A DNA stretch of 64,000 nt from Sphingopyxis microcysteis (GCF_012274265.1 NZ_JAANYY010000005.1:248001-312000), one strand, 5' to 3'; numbered from the stretch's first letter, positions 20,899 through 31,074 are shown. Made by a program: numbers and translations. The notes: a model not told the origin generated them from the sequence alone.

Positions 20899-21989
20899 GC
20901 CGAAATCCCCCCGCTAAGCGTGGGGACATTCAGCGCATTGAACCCATAGTGCGACAGCCACCTGAGGTCGCCGTCGAAGAAGGCGCGGAGGTCATCCATG
21001 CCATATTTGAGCATCGCCAGCCGGTCGACGCCGACGCCGAAGGCAAAGCCCTGCCATTCATCGGGGTCGAGCCCGCAATTGGCGATCACGCGGCGATTGA
21101 CCATGCCGCTGCCGAGCAGCTCCATCCATGCATGGCCCTCGTCGTCGCCGTTGCCGCCGACGATCCGGCGCCCCTTTTCCTGTTTGTAACCGACATCGAC
21201 CTCGGCTGACGGTTCGGTGAAGGGAAAATAGCTCGGGCGCAGCCGCAACACGATGTCGTCGCGTTCGAAATAGGCCTTCAGGAAAGTTTCGAGCGTCCAT
21301 TTGAGATGCCCCATATGGATGCCGCGGTCGATGACGAGACCTTCGACCTGATGGAACATCGGCGTGTGTGTCGCGTCGCTGTCGCTGCGATAGACGCGGC
21401 CGGGGGCGATGATGCGGATCGGTGGTTCCTGCGTCATCATCGTGCGGATCTGCACCGGCGACGTATGCGTGCGCAGCAGCATCTTTTGCCCGTCGGCGTT
21501 CGCGTCGGGGAAATAAAAGGTGTCGTGCATCGCGCGCGCCGGATGCGTCTCGGGGATATTGAGCGCCGTGAAGTTGTGCCAGTCGTCCTCGATCTCGGGA
21601 CCCGTCGCGACCGCAAAGCCCATGTCGGCAAAGATTTCGGCGAGTTCGTCCATCACCTGGCTGACCGGATGCACGCTGCCGCGCGGGGTGTCGGCGGCGG
21701 GGAGCGTCATGTCGATCGCTTCGGCGGCGAGTTTGACGTCGAGCGCCGCGGCGTCGAGCGCCGCCTTGCGGCTGGCAATCGCGGTGGTGACACTTTCGCG
21801 CAGGGCGTGGATCCGCGGCCCCTGCGCCTGTCGCTCTTCGGGGCTCATCCCCCCTAGCGTTTTCAGGAGCGCGGTGATGCTGCCCGCCTTGCCGAGCGCG
21901 GCGACGCGCAGCGCTTCGAGCGTGTCGAGGTCGCTCGCCGCATTTATGTCGTCCACCAGCCGGGCCTGAACGGCCTGAATATCACTCAT
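20895..21989 (-). CDS. pheS: Phenylalanine-tRNA ligase alpha subunit
   Basis: Catalytic alpha subunit of PheRS. 364 residues from the ATG at 21989 ([12 protein letters not shown]). Class II motifs are visible: [10 protein letters not shown] and, near the C-terminus, [16 protein letters not shown]. Three ATG codons lie in a row (21995, 21992, 21989) behind AGGACGA, so the exact start is uncertain by two codons. The longer open frame to 22058 has no family support. Confidence 0.96.
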   Translation of the reverse strand: MSDIQAVQARLVDDINAASDLDTLEALRVAALGKAGSITALLKTLGGMSPEERQAQGPRIHALRESVTTAIASRKAALDAAALDVKLAAEAIDMTLPAADTPRGSVHPVSQVMDELAEIFADMGFAVATGPEIEDDWHNFTALNIPETHPARAMHDTFYFPDANADGQKMLLRTHTSPVQIRTMMTQEPPIRIIAPGRVYRSDSDATHTPMFHQVEGLVIDRGIHMGHLKWTLETFLKAYFERDDIVLRLRPSYFPFTEPSAEVDVGYKQEKGRRIVGGNGDDEGHAWMELLGSGMVNRRVIANCGLDPDEWQGFAFGVGVDRLAMLKYGMDDLRAFFDGDLRWLSHYGFNALNVPTLSGGISA

Positions 21990-22069
21990 CATCATTCGTC
22001 CTGCAGCGGCGACCAAAAGCCGCGCCGCCGCTTGCACCGAACGCAATGCGTGGGTCAAGCCCTGGGGGG

Positions 22070-22972
22070 TTATCCGCCGGGCTTGTGCAGCCCCTGTACC
22101 GGCGCGCCGATCGCTGCGGCGCGCGCCTTTGCGGCGGCGCCCAGGATCGGTTTGGGGCGCGCGGCATATTCGCGCGGGCTCATTCCCATGAACTTGGCAA
22201 AGTCGCGGGTGAATTGCGCCTGGTCATAATAATGATGATCCATCGTATCGATCCACGCCATCGACGGGTCGAGCATGAAGCGCGCCAGTGAGCGGAGAAA
22301 GCGCTGGCGGCGCAGCAGGAGCTTGGGCGAAAAGCCGAAGGCGCGATGGCTGAGGCGTTCGATCGAGCGTTCGGACAGCCCCAGCTTGGCCGACAGGTCG
22401 GCGACGGTCGACAGGTCGTCGTCAACAAGCGCGCGGTGCGCCGCGAGGATCGCGGGATCGTCGGGCGGGGCGTCACCCAACAAAGCGCAGAAATGGGCGT
22501 CGATCATGGCGGCGGCGGCATCGACATCATTCACCCCGCGCAACTTATTGCCCAGCGGCGCGAATGCGGCAAAGGCGGGGTGCGCGGCACCGTCGCAGAA
22601 CTGGTCGGCCATTTCGTCGGCCGGCAGCGGGATGAGTTTTGCCCACCCCAGCGGCACGATGCCGATGCCCCAGACCCGCATATTGCCGACGGCGAAATAG
22701 GTGGCGGTGCTTGTCGGGCCGGTCGCGATAAAATGCGGCGTCGGGATCGCCGGGGCGCCGCCGACCGACGCCAACGGGACGTCGCCGTCGACAAAGCGCA
22801 AATTGGCCCATTCGGGGTGAAGATAGTCGTCGACGCGGGTCCCTGCGGGTACCGACACTTCGGTGAGATAGATGGTGCTGAGATAGGAGCGCAGCGCCGA
22901 CGACACCGCGAAAAACCGGGTGGCGATTCGGACGTCGGACGGGGTGGCATCGGGCGTGCTGCGTTCGGGCAT
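22070..22972 (-). CDS. AraC-family transcriptional regulator
   Basis: 300 residues from the ATG at 22972, which has AGAGGG 6 nt upstream; another ATG lies two codons earlier. The C-terminal part (about 190-280) carries two helix-turn-helix motifs of the AraC/XylS type ([17 protein letters not shown] and [17 protein letters not shown]). The N-terminal 180 residues, presumably for ligand sensing, are not recognised. It sits between pheS and rplT, genes usually adjacent, and its target is unknown. Confidence 0.85.
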   Translation of the reverse strand: MPERSTPDATPSDVRIATRFFAVSSALRSYLSTIYLTEVSVPAGTRVDDYLHPEWANLRFVDGDVPLASVGGAPAIPTPHFIATGPTSTATYFAVGNMRVWGIGIVPLGWAKLIPLPADEMADQFCDGAAHPAFAAFAPLGNKLRGVNDVDAAAAMIDAHFCALLGDAPPDDPAILAAHRALVDDDLSTVADLSAKLGLSERSIERLSHRAFGFSPKLLLRRQRFLRSLARFMLDPSMAWIDTMDHHYYDQAQFTRDFAKFMGMSPREYAARPKPILGAAAKARAAAIGAPVQGLHKPGG

Positions 22973-23203
22973 CGACATCCCTCTAACGAGCATTAACGAC
23001 GAAAAACAACATTTTGACGCCATTCTCTGTCGGGTTTGTACAATTTTCTACGCCCCAACTTCTTCATAGTTGCGCCAATCATCCTTTGGAGGTGCTCTCC
23101 GACGGGCAAAAATTTGCAAACTTCGCCCGGCCGGCAGCTTTCTGCGACCCACGGCTTTTCGGAACGGGCGGGGGGGCGATGGTTTCCCACTGGAACCATT
23201 GTC

Positions 23204-23237
23204 GAAGCGGCGCGAGGCGAAAGCTTCGCGCCGCTTC
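23204..23237. repeat. Stable stem-loop with GAAA tetraloop
   Basis: Perfect 12-bp arms GAAGCGGCGCGA (23204-23215) and TCGCGCCGCTTC (23226-23237). Inside them G-GC / GC-T can continue the stem (one G-U pair) to a GAAA loop, giving about 15 pairs. There is no T-tract on the plus side. Role unknown. Confidence 0.6.
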
Positions 23238-23295
23238 TTCGTTCGGGGTGGGGCGAGTGGCCGCTTTGGGGGGGGATTCCCAGCCTTCCCTTATT

Positions 23296-23373
23296 CGTCA
23301 TCCCGGCGAAGGCCGGGATCTCGCCGGTGCAGTAAACCGGTAGGGTGAGATCCCGGCCTTCGCCGGGATGACG
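23296..23373. repeat. REP-like double hairpin, family B (paired)
   Basis: Two perfect 27-bp complementary arms (23296-23322 and 23347-23373). Each arm contains its own hairpin CCCGGC-GAAG-GCCGGG or the complement. It is downstream of rplT. Confidence 0.8.
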
Positions 23374-23433
23374 ATGGTGGTATGACCGCAATTGGCCGTC
23401 AGTCGACACCCCCGCCGCCCAGACGCTAACGAA

Positions 23434-23461
23434 AAAGGGCGGCCCCGCCGGGACCGCCCTT
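23434..23461 (-). terminator. Intrinsic terminator of rpmI-rplT
   Basis: On the minus strand, AAGGGCGGTCC pairs with GGCCGCCCTT around a short GC loop and is followed by TTTTTCG. It lies about 27 nt after the rplT stop, so rplT is not read into the AraC gene or pheS at full level. Confidence 0.8.
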
Positions 23462-23487
23462 GTTTCGTGCCGTTCGGCCGAAAAGCG

Positions 23488-23853
23488 TCAGGCTGCCTTG
23501 GGCAGCGCCGCTTTCGCCTGGGCGATGATGGCGGTGAAGACCGCGCCTTCGTTCATCGCGAGGTCGGCCATGACCTTCCGGTCGAGTTCGATCCCGGCCA
23601 GCTTCACGCCGTGCATGAACTGCGAATAGGTCAAGCCTTCGGCGCGGACCGCGGCGTTGATGCGCTGGATCCACAGGCCGCGGAAGCTCCGCTTCTTAAC
23701 CTTGCGGTCGCGATAAGCATATTGGCCGGCCTTTTCGACCGCCTGCTTGGCGATGCGGATCGTATTCTTGCGACGGCCATAATAGCCCTTCGCCTGCTCC
23801 AGAATCCGTTTGTGCTTGGCGTGCGTCGTCGTACCGCGTTTGATGCGTGACAT
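23488..23853 (-). CDS. rplT: 50S ribosomal protein L20
   Basis: bL20, essential for early 50S assembly; in E. coli it represses its own operon. 121 residues with the family signature [20 protein letters not shown] and [10 protein letters not shown]. It follows rpmI by 13 nt. infC, often first in this operon, is absent from this locus. Confidence 0.98.
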   Translation of the reverse strand: MSRIKRGTTTHAKHKRILEQAKGYYGRRKNTIRIAKQAVEKAGQYAYRDRKVKKRSFRGLWIQRINAAVRAEGLTYSQFMHGVKLAGIELDRKVMADLAMNEGAVFTAIIAQAKAALPKAA

Positions 23854-23866
23854 GGTCTAGCGCTCC

Positions 23867-24070
23867 TTACTTCAGGCCGTAGGGCGCCCAGAGGCGCACA
23901 TGGGCTGCGTCCGAATCGCTGAGCACGCTGGTGCCGCGGTTGGTACGGATATACTTCGCGTTATGCGAAATCAGGCGGTGGCGCTTGCCGGCGACGCCGT
24001 GCTTCACCTTGCCCGAGGCGGTGAATTTGAAGCGTTTCTTCACACCGCTCTTGGTCTTCATCTTGGGCAT
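23867..24070 (-). CDS. rpmI: 50S ribosomal protein L35
   Basis: bL35, 67 residues. It begins [20 protein letters not shown] and contains [12 protein letters not shown], both diagnostic. The ATG at 24070 has a strong AAAGGAGA eight nt upstream; the open frame extending to 24319 is not credible. First gene of a two-gene transcript with rplT. Confidence 0.97.
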   Translation of the reverse strand: MPKMKTKSGVKKRFKFTASGKVKHGVAGKRHRLISHNAKYIRTNRGTSVLSDSDAAHVRLWAPYGLK

Positions 24071-24146
24071 TTTGGTCTCCTTTTGAAGTCCGTTTGCGTA
24101 TCGGCCTGGCAGCCCTTGTCGCCAGCCGGTACAATCGGAAGCGGCG

Positions 24147-24175
24147 CGCTTAGGGGGATTCGCGCGGAAATGCAA
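24147..24175 (-). promoter_or_regulatory. Candidate rpmI-rplT promoter
   Basis: On the minus strand, TTGCAT (24175-24170) and TAAGCG (24152-24147) are separated by 17 nt, 76 nt before the rpmI start. The -35 match is fair and the -10 weak. This is the only intergenic space upstream of the operon. Confidence 0.35.
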
Positions 24176-24207
24176 GCGTTGCGGGTGTCGCAGCGCCGGG
24201 CGTGCAT

Positions 24208-24990
24208 TCAATGATGGCAGGCGAGGCCTTCGATCACATCCTCGAGTCGCGCCGGATCGCCAAGCGCGATGACATGCCCCGCACTGTCGGCGCTCAGCGG
24301 ATCGCCGTTCCAGTCGCACATCGTCCCGCCCGCACCCTCGACGATCGGTGCCAGCGCGGCAAAGTCGTGCAGCTTGAGGCCAGCCTCGACCACCAGGTCG
24401 ATATGCCCGCTCGCAAGCAGGCCATAATTATAGCAATCGCCGCCGAAGACCATGCGCTTGTGCGCGGTCTTGGCGGCGAGCGCCATGAAATGCTCGCCGT
24501 CATGATCGCTGAAATATTGCGGGCCGGTGGTCGCGAGCACCGCGTCGCCGAGGGTGCGGCAGCTTCGCGCCCGCGCTGGGTGGCCGTTGAACAAGGTCGG
24601 TTGTCCGGCCGCGCCGACCCAGCGTTCACCCGCGATTGGCTGGTCGATGATGCCCAGTACCGGCCAGCCATCCTGCAGCAGCGCGATCAGCGTACCAAAG
24701 ATCGGGCGTCCGACCATGAAACTGACGGTGCCGTCGATCGGGTCGAGCACCCATTGCCGCGACGCTTCCGGGCGCTCCGTCCCATATTCCTCGCCGATGA
24801 TCCCGTCGCGCGGCGCTTCGGCGTCGAGCAGGCGGCGCATCGCGGCTTCGGCGGCGCGGTCGGCCTCGGTCACCGGCGAGGCGTCGGGCTTGGCTTCGTG
24901 CGCCCAGGCCGAACGGAACAGCGGGCGGATCGCCGCGCCCGCCGCATCGGCGAGGCGATGGGCGAGGGCGATGTCGGATTCGAGCGTCAT
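24208..24990 (-). CDS. hisN: Histidinol-phosphatase, inositol-monophosphatase family
   Basis: Probably dephosphorylates L-histidinol phosphate in histidine synthesis. 260 residues from the ATG at 24990. Metal-binding motifs of the IMPase fold: [22 protein letters not shown] and, near the C-terminus, [19 protein letters not shown]. The GEEYG and [15 protein letters not shown] features fit the HisN subgroup, but an inositol phosphatase cannot be excluded. It starts 4 nt after prs, whose product PRPP feeds histidine synthesis. Confidence 0.8.
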   Translation of the reverse strand: MTLESDIALAHRLADAAGAAIRPLFRSAWAHEAKPDASPVTEADRAAEAAMRRLLDAEAPRDGIIGEEYGTERPEASRQWVLDPIDGTVSFMVGRPIFGTLIALLQDGWPVLGIIDQPIAGERWVGAAGQPTLFNGHPARARSCRTLGDAVLATTGPQYFSDHDGEHFMALAAKTAHKRMVFGGDCYNYGLLASGHIDLVVEAGLKLHDFAALAPIVEGAGGTMCDWNGDPLSADSAGHVIALGDPARLEDVIEGLACHH

Positions 24991-24994
24991 GCGA

Positions 24995-25930
24995 TCAGTC
25001 GAACAGCGACGAAACGCTCGATTCGTCGGCGATGCGTTTGATCGCCTCGCCAAGCAGCGGGGCGACGGTCAGCGCGCGAACCTTCTTGCTGTCGTTGACC
25101 GCGTCGGTCGGCTGGATCGAGTCGGTGATGACGAGTTCGGTGAGCTCGCTCGCTTCGACGCGGGCGACCGCGCCGCCGGACAAGACGCCGTGGGTACAAT
25201 AAGCAACGACGCCCTCGGCGCCCGCAGCCTTCAGCGCCCCGGCGGCGTTACACAAAGTGCCTGCCGAATCGACGATGTCGTCGATCAGGATGCAGAAGCG
25301 GCCCGAAACGTCGCCGATGATATTCATCACTTCGGATTCGCCGGCGCGTTCGCGGCGCTTGTCGACGATCGCCAGCGGCGCGTTGTCGAGCCGTTTGGCA
25401 AGCGCGCGGGCGCGGACCACGCCGCCAACGTCGGGCGACACGACCATCAGATTGCGGTCGCCAAAGCGCGCCTGGATGTCGGCGCTCATCACCGGCGCGG
25501 CGTAGAGATTGTCGGTCGGGATGTCGAAGAAGCCCTGGATCTGCCCGGCGTGCAGGTCGATCGCGAGCACGCGGTCGGCGCCCGAGGTGGTGATCAGATT
25601 GGCGACAAGCTTCGCCGAAATCGGCGTGCGCGGGCCGGGTTTGCGGTCCTGGCGGGCATAGCCGAAATAGGGGATGACCGCGGTGATGCGTTTCGCCGAG
25701 GCGCGGCGGAGCGCGTCGGTGATGATCAGCAGCTCCATCAGATTGTCGTTGGCCGGAAAATTGGTCGGCTGGACGATGAACACGTCCTGGCCGCGAACAT
25801 TCTCATGGATCTCGACGAACACTTCCTCGTCGGCGAAGCGGCGCACGCTGGTGTCGGTCAGCGGCAGTTCCAGATAGTCCGCGATGGCGCGGGCGAGAGG
25901 CAGGTTGCTGTTGCCGGAGATCAGTTTCAT
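24995..25930 (-). CDS. prs: Ribose-phosphate pyrophosphokinase
   Basis: Makes PRPP from ribose 5-phosphate and ATP, for nucleotide, His, Trp and NAD synthesis. 311 residues, class I length. Signatures are the flexible loop [15 protein letters not shown], the [16 protein letters not shown] segment and the PRPP-binding loop [17 protein letters not shown]. hisN follows after 4 nt. Confidence 0.97.
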   Translation of the reverse strand: MKLISGNSNLPLARAIADYLELPLTDTSVRRFADEEVFVEIHENVRGQDVFIVQPTNFPANDNLMELLIITDALRRASAKRITAVIPYFGYARQDRKPGPRTPISAKLVANLITTSGADRVLAIDLHAGQIQGFFDIPTDNLYAAPVMSADIQARFGDRNLMVVSPDVGGVVRARALAKRLDNAPLAIVDKRRERAGESEVMNIIGDVSGRFCILIDDIVDSAGTLCNAAGALKAAGAEGVVAYCTHGVLSGGAVARVEASELTELVITDSIQPTDAVNDSKKVRALTVAPLLGEAIKRIADESSVSSLFD

Positions 25931-26002
25931 GGGGTGCGCGGCCCTTTCGCGGCGGATAGGATTGCGCGCCCCTTAGCCAGCGGGGGGCGATAGGGGAAGT
26001 GC

Positions 26003-26785
26003 TTAAAGCCATCCCGCGGCGCGAAGCTGCGGCATCATGTCGCGCGATACCGGCACCTCCTGCCCGCCAGCTAGCGTCAGGATCGCGGCCCGTCCGTCAC
26101 GGCGTACCGCGGTCACCCCGCCGCGCGCCACCCACCAACTGCGATGGACGCGCAGGCCGTCGGCATGGCCGAGCCGCTCGATGGCATCGCGCAGCCGCAT
26201 CAGGATCAGCTCTTCGCGACCGTCGCCGATGACGCGGACATAATGATCCTCGCCTTTCAGAGCGCGCACTGGGCCGAAGCCGGGCGGGAGCGGCAATGTT
26301 GGCGCCGTCGGTTCAGCAGCGCCGCTGCCGGCATTCGCGGCGACAGGTTGCGGCGGCGGCGGAGCCACCGCGGCCGTCGTCGGTTCGGGATCGGCGGCGG
26401 GGCGGAAGAGCAGATACATTGCCGTGTGGATGATCACCCCGATCACAAGCACCTGCAGATAAATTGCGCCGAGCAGCGGCGACTGGAGCGCCTCGCCAAC
26501 CGATGCGCGCCGCCAGAGCAGCATGACGAGCAGGGTCATCGGCATCGAACCGACGATCAGCCCCAGCGCGACGGTCACCGCATAAGGGATGCGCACCGCC
26601 TCGGCGAGCCAGCGTGCCACCGCGCCGAGGCCGCCGAAGATCGGATAACCGCAGAGGACCAGCAGCGGCCACAGGATGAGTCGCTGCACCAGCGGCAATT
26701 CGTAGCTGCCGAACGGGCCGATCAGCGCGAGGATGATCCCCGCGACGATCATCAGAAAGCTTTCGATCGCAATTTTCCGCGCCAT
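26003..26785 (-). CDS. Membrane-bound LytTR-type DNA-binding protein
   Basis: 260 residues from the ATG at 26785 (MARKIAIESFLM); the frame stays open to 26941 but the extra part lacks support, and the SD is weak. About four hydrophobic segments lie in residues 8-130, then a Pro/Ala-rich linker and a LytTR domain (about 165-260: DHYVRVIGDGREELILMRLRD, LRVHRSWWVARGGV). This resembles sphingomonad membrane regulators that lack a receiver domain. It runs divergently from the DUF2306 gene. Confidence 0.8.
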   Translation of the reverse strand: MARKIAIESFLMIVAGIILALIGPFGSYELPLVQRLILWPLLVLCGYPIFGGLGAVARWLAEAVRIPYAVTVALGLIVGSMPMTLLVMLLWRRASVGEALQSPLLGAIYLQVLVIGVIIHTAMYLLFRPAADPEPTTAAVAPPPPQPVAANAGSGAAEPTAPTLPLPPGFGPVRALKGEDHYVRVIGDGREELILMRLRDAIERLGHADGLRVHRSWWVARGGVTAVRRDGRAAILTLAGGQEVPVSRDMMPQLRAAGWL

Positions 26786-26929
26786 GACGCCGGTCTGGCT
26801 GCCACTTGGCGCTTCGTCAATTGGCAGCTGCGCCGGATTCGCGAAGTTTTCGGCCCGACCGGCGAAGTCGCGATTGCCCGCCAATCGCGGTGCGGCATCT
26901 GCGGTGCATCGACCAGCAAGGACTATCCG

Positions 26930-27430
26930 ATGACCACCCATGCCGCAGCCGCCTCGCCCATCCGCCGTTACACCCCCTTTATCCGCGCGGTCGCCCAGAC
27001 TGCCGCGGTCACCGCCGCGGTACTGGCGCTGGGCTATCTGATGCGCGGACAGGGCGAATATCGCACCCCGGCTTGGGCGCTATGGATCCATCTCGGCACC
27101 GTGATCCCTGCGGTGCCGCTCGGCGCTTTCGTGCTGTGGGCGCCCAAGGGAACGCGCGGGCACAAGGCGGCGGGGCGCGTCTGGGCGCTGCTGATGCTGG
27201 TGACCGCGATCGACAGCTTCTGGCTGCGCGGGCTGACGGGCGGCATCGGTCCGATCCACATCTTTTCGGTGATCACCCTTTATTCGATTCCCATGGGCAT
27301 CTGGCATGCGCGGCGCGGCAATATCATTGCGCACCAGCGCGCGATGCGCGGGGTTTATATCGGACTGATCGTTGCGGGCGCCTTTGCCATGATGCCGGGA
27401 CGGTTCCTTCCCGATCTTCTGTTCGGCTGA
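26930..27430 (+). CDS. DUF2306 family membrane protein
   Basis: 166 residues from the ATG at 26930, preceded by AAGGA. About four membrane segments are visible (residues 20-38, 50-70, 85-105, 135-155). Motifs WIHLGTVIPAVPLGAFVLW, IDSFW and IAHQRAMRGVYIGLIVAGAF fit DUF2306, a family of unknown function. It is transcribed towards nadE, 39 nt downstream. Confidence 0.7.
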   Translation: MTTHAAAASPIRRYTPFIRAVAQTAAVTAAVLALGYLMRGQGEYRTPAWALWIHLGTVIPAVPLGAFVLWAPKGTRGHKAAGRVWALLMLVTAIDSFWLRGLTGGIGPIHIFSVITLYSIPMGIWHARRGNIIAHQRAMRGVYIGLIVAGAFAMMPGRFLPDLLFG

Positions 27431-27469
27431 GCATTGCAATCGCCGCCGCCGGGCGTATGGCTCGGCGGC

Positions 27470-29137
27470 ATGACCGACGCCGTCCAAAAGCTCACCATCG
27501 TGATGGCCCAGATGACGCAGGCGGTCGGCGACCTTGCCGCCAATGCCGATGCGATGCGCAGCGTTCGGGCGCGCCACCCAGAGGCCGACCTGATCCTCTA
27601 CCCCGAATTCCAGTTGATCGGTTATCCGCCCGAGGATCTGGTGCTGAAACCTGCGCTGGCCGAACGCGCCGCGACCCTGCTGGCCGAACTGGCGCTGGAA
27701 ACCGGCGATGGCGGCCCGGCGATGCTGGTCGGGTCGGTCGAACGCGATGGGGCGGACCTTTATAACATCGTCGCGCTGCTTGATGGCGGCAAGATCGTCG
27801 CCACGCGGCGCAAGCACGAACTGCCCAATTACGGTACTTTCGACGAAAAGCGCATCTTTGTCTCCGGCCCGCTGCCCGACGTGGTTGATTGGCGCGGGAT
27901 CAAGCTCGGGCTGCCGATCTGCGAGGACGGGTGGCTGCCGAAAGTTTGCCGGCATCTGGCCGACCAGGGCGCCGAACTGCTGATCTCGGTCAATGGCAGC
28001 CCCTATGAAATCGACAAGGACGAGCGGCGGCTGACGCAGGTCTTCGCCAGCCGCGTGGCCGAGACCGGGCTGCCGCTGATCTTCCTCAACCGCATTGGCG
28101 GGCAGGACGAGATTGTGTTCGACGGCTGCTCGTTCGTACTCAACGCCGATGGTACGACGGCACACCGGCTGACCGATTGGGAAGAGGAAGAACGGGAAAC
28201 GTGTTGGACGAAGGATGGCGCCGGTTGGACCTGCGCCCCCGGTGCGATTGCCGAATGGGAGGCGCACCCCGCCGACATTTACAGCGCGATGATCGTGTCG
28301 CTGCGCGACTATGTGACACGCAACCGCTTTCCCGGCGTCGTGCTCGGGCTGTCGGGCGGGATCGATTCGGCGATCTGCGCCGCGATCGCCGCCGACGCGC
28401 TCGGCCCCGACAAAGTGTGGTGCGTAATGCTGCCGAGCCGCTTTACCAGCCAGGCGAGCCTCGACGATGCGGCGGGCTGTGCCGAATTGATCGGGTGCAA
28501 GCTCGACACCATTCCGATCGCGGCCGCGGTGGATGCGTTCGACACGATGCTGGCGGGCAGCTTTGCCGACCGCGAGGTCGATATTACCGAGGAGAATGTC
28601 CAGTCGCGTATCCGCGGCGTGACCCTGATGGCGCTGTCGAACAAATTTGGTCCGATGCTGCTGACCACGGGTAACAAGAGCGAGATGAGCGTCGGCTATG
28701 CGACGATCTATGGCGACATGGCGGGCGGCTATAATCCGCTCAAGGACGCTTATAAGATGACGGTGTTTGCGGTCGCCAAGTGGCGCAACGAGAATGTGCC
28801 GCGCCTGTCGCGCAATCCGGTCGCGCCGGTGATGCCGGAAACGATCATCACCAAGCCGCCAAGCGCCGAGCTGCGTCCCGACCAAAAGGACGAAGACAGC
28901 CTGCCGCCCTATCCCGATCTCGACCGCATGCTGCACATGCTGGTCGAAGAAGAGGCCAGCGTCGATGATGTCGTCGCGAAATATGGGTTCGACCGCGATG
29001 CGGTGGTGCGGATCGAACGCTTGCTGATGCTCGCCGAATATAAGCGGCGTCAGGCGCCGCCGGGGGTCAAGCTGTCGACGCGCAATTTCGGGCGCGACCG
29101 GCGTTATCCGATCACCCACGGTTTCCGCACCGGCTGA
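27470..29137 (+). CDS. nadE: Glutamine-dependent NAD+ synthetase
   Basis: Last step of NAD synthesis, amidating deamido-NAD with glutamine. 555 residues: N-terminal nitrilase-type glutaminase (Glu in LYPEFQLIGYPPEDL, Lys in ATRRKHELPNYG, Cys in GLPICEDGW) and a C-terminal ammonia-dependent synthetase with the PP-loop GLSGGIDSA and LLTTGNKSEMSVGYATIYGD (first half). I start at the ATG at 27470 (MTDAVQKL) rather than 27434, on family length; no strong SD decides. Confidence 0.96.
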   Translation: MTDAVQKLTIVMAQMTQAVGDLAANADAMRSVRARHPEADLILYPEFQLIGYPPEDLVLKPALAERAATLLAELALETGDGGPAMLVGSVERDGADLYNIVALLDGGKIVATRRKHELPNYGTFDEKRIFVSGPLPDVVDWRGIKLGLPICEDGWLPKVCRHLADQGAELLISVNGSPYEIDKDERRLTQVFASRVAETGLPLIFLNRIGGQDEIVFDGCSFVLNADGTTAHRLTDWEEEERETCWTKDGAGWTCAPGAIAEWEAHPADIYSAMIVSLRDYVTRNRFPGVVLGLSGGIDSAICAAIAADALGPDKVWCVMLPSRFTSQASLDDAAGCAELIGCKLDTIPIAAAVDAFDTMLAGSFADREVDITEENVQSRIRGVTLMALSNKFGPMLLTTGNKSEMSVGYATIYGDMAGGYNPLKDAYKMTVFAVAKWRNENVPRLSRNPVAPVMPETIITKPPSAELRPDQKDEDSLPPYPDLDRMLHMLVEEEASVDDVVAKYGFDRDAVVRIERLLMLAEYKRRQAPPGVKLSTRNFGRDRRYPITHGFRTG

Positions 29138-29244
29138 CCCCCCATCGCCGATAACGGGCGGGTACCGGTACGCCTCCCCTCTTCGTTCCCTTGCCACTCG
29201 CCGCTAAGCTTGCGGATCGGGAAATAATCAAGGGGGAGCAAGAT

Positions 29245-29664
29245 ATGGCGTTATTTGGTGAAAAGGCGTCACCGCAAAAGGCCGAGCGGGCGCTCGACGT
29301 GCTGCGGATCACCGTCGCGTTACTGATTCTGATTCATGGCGCTTTCCGCTTGATCGCGGGCGGCGTGGCGCCGTTTGGCGTCTGGCTGGAAGGCCAGGGC
29401 TTTCCGATGGGATTCGCTTGGGCGCTGGCGGTGACCCTGTTCGAACTCGTCGGCCCAGTACTGATGCTCGCTCGGCGCTGGACGAGTTTTGCCGCGCTTG
29501 GTCATGCGGCGATCCTGACGCTCGGCATGATCATGGTCCATTTGCCCTTTGGCTGGTTCGTGGTCGGCGCGGGGCGCAATGGAATGGAATATAGCGTCAT
29601 CCTGATCGTCACTTTGCTGACCATCGCCTGGGCCTATTGGCCAGAGCGCCGCCGCGGCTCCTGA
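29245..29664 (+). CDS. DoxX-like membrane protein
   Basis: 139 residues from the ATG at 29245, with AGGGGGAGCAAG just upstream. Four hydrophobic segments (about 24-44, 55-76, 83-105, 115-132) and the arrangement LRITVALLILIHGAFRL...GVWLEGQGFPMG fit the DoxX/DoxX-like family. The specific role is unknown. It stands alone between nadE and gltX. Confidence 0.65.
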   Translation: MALFGEKASPQKAERALDVLRITVALLILIHGAFRLIAGGVAPFGVWLEGQGFPMGFAWALAVTLFELVGPVLMLARRWTSFAALGHAAILTLGMIMVHLPFGWFVVGAGRNGMEYSVILIVTLLTIAWAYWPERRRGS

Positions 29665-29717
29665 CGCGGCACGCTTGGGGTCGCGCGGGGCGGGCGAAGT
29701 GGTTATAGGCGCGCGGC

Positions 29718-31028
29718 ATGACCGTCGTGACCCGCTTCGCCCCCTCGCCGACCGGCACCCTGCATGTCGGCAACGTCCGCACCGCGCTCCACAACTGGCT
29801 TTGGGCGCGGAGGCATGGCGGGCGCTTTCTGCTCCGTATCGACGATACCGACCTTGAACGGTCGAAGGGCGAATATGTCGATGCGATTCGCGCCGACCTG
29901 GCGTGGCTTGGTCTCGACATCGACGGAGAGGCGCGTCAGTCGGCGCGTTTTGCGCTGTACGAAGCCGAATTCGACAAGCTCAAGGCGGCGGGGCGGGTCT
30001 ATGCCTGTTACGAAACCCCCGAAGAACTCGACATCCGGCGCAAGATCCTGCTCTCACGTGGGCTGCCGCCGGTCTATGAACGCAAGGCTGCGGATGCCCC
30101 CGTACCCGACGGCGTGGCGCCGCATTGGCGTTTCCGCCTCGACCATGACGCGCCGATCGAGTGGACCGATCTGGTTCGTGGAGAACAGCATTTCGAGCCA
30201 AAAACCATGTCTGACCCGGTGGTGCGCCGCGCCGACGGCAGCTGGCTGTACCTGCTGCCCAGCGTGATCGACGATATTGAAATGGGCATTACCCATGTCG
30301 TGCGCGGCGAGGATCATGTGTCGAATACCGCGACGCAGATCCAGATGTTCGCCGCGCTGGGCGCCGCGCCACCGCATTTCGCGCACGAGGCGCTGCTGGT
30401 GGGTACCGAGGGCAAATTGTCGAAACGGCTCGGTTCGCTCGGCATGGCCAGTTTGCGCGATGAGGGGATCGAACCGATCGCGCTTGCGGCGCTGCTCGCG
30501 CGGCTGGGTACCAGCGATCCGGTCGAGCCGGTGACCAGCCTGACGCCGCTGATCGAGCATATCGACTTTGCACGCTTTGGCCGCGCCCCGGCGCGCTTCG
30601 ACGAGGCCGAACTGGCGCTGCTCAACCAGAAGATCCTGCACCAGACCGACTATGAAACGGTCGCCGACCGCTTGCCCGCCGCGATCACCGCGGCGCGCTG
30701 GCATGCGGTCCGGCCCAATCTGATGACGGTCGCAGAGGCCGCCGATTGGGTGGGGGTGTTCGACGGACCGCTTTCGACGCCGCTCGCCGACCCGGCCGAT
30801 CGCGCGGTGCTGGCCGCCGCTGCTGCCGCGGCGCCCACGATCGACTGGAGCGCCGACCCCTGGCATGCGCTGACCGCGGCGGTGAAGGAAGCGACCGGGG
30901 CAAAGGGCCGCAGCCTGTTCCTGCCGCTCCGCCGTGCCCTGACCGCGCGCGACCATGGCCCCGATATGGCGGAACTGCTGCCGTTGATCGCGAAAGATCA
31001 GGCGATCGCGCGTCTGGCCGCCAGCTAG
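29718..31028 (+). CDS. gltX: Glutamate-tRNA ligase
   Basis: Class I aminoacyl-tRNA synthetase charging tRNA-Glu (and, in bacteria using amidotransfer, possibly tRNA-Gln). 436 residues, shorter than the roughly 470 of the main GluRS. HIGH-type motif SPTGTLHVGNVRTALHNWL at residues 9-27 and KLSKR-type motif EGKLSKRLGS near 235. Alphaproteobacteria often have two copies, and the short length suggests this may be the second type. I cannot tell its tRNA preference from sequence. Confidence 0.95.
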   Translation: MTVVTRFAPSPTGTLHVGNVRTALHNWLWARRHGGRFLLRIDDTDLERSKGEYVDAIRADLAWLGLDIDGEARQSARFALYEAEFDKLKAAGRVYACYETPEELDIRRKILLSRGLPPVYERKAADAPVPDGVAPHWRFRLDHDAPIEWTDLVRGEQHFEPKTMSDPVVRRADGSWLYLLPSVIDDIEMGITHVVRGEDHVSNTATQIQMFAALGAAPPHFAHEALLVGTEGKLSKRLGSLGMASLRDEGIEPIALAALLARLGTSDPVEPVTSLTPLIEHIDFARFGRAPARFDEAELALLNQKILHQTDYETVADRLPAAITAARWHAVRPNLMTVAEAADWVGVFDGPLSTPLADPADRAVLAAAAAAAPTIDWSADPWHALTAAVKEATGAKGRSLFLPLRRALTARDHGPDMAELLPLIAKDQAIARLAAS

Positions 31029-31074
31029 CCAAGCAACAACGGTAAGCCCGCGTCCTGCTTCCCTACTCTTAAGC

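Larger units (their letters stand above)
22973..23487. other. Long non-coding gap between the AraC gene and rplT
   Basis: About 515 nt with no credible gene. The first 130 nt are less GC-rich than their surroundings and probably contain the AraC promoter. The rest holds a GAAA-loop hairpin (23204-23237), a family B double hairpin (23296-23373) and the rplT terminator (23434-23461). Short reading frames here include VIPAKAGIS, which is only a translation of the repeat. Confidence 0.6.

Noticed and set aside
23014..23348. Three overlapping small frames in the rplT-AraC gap
   Set aside because: No ribosome sites; one contains VIPAKAGIS, the translation of a family B repeat. No frame resembles a protein family.
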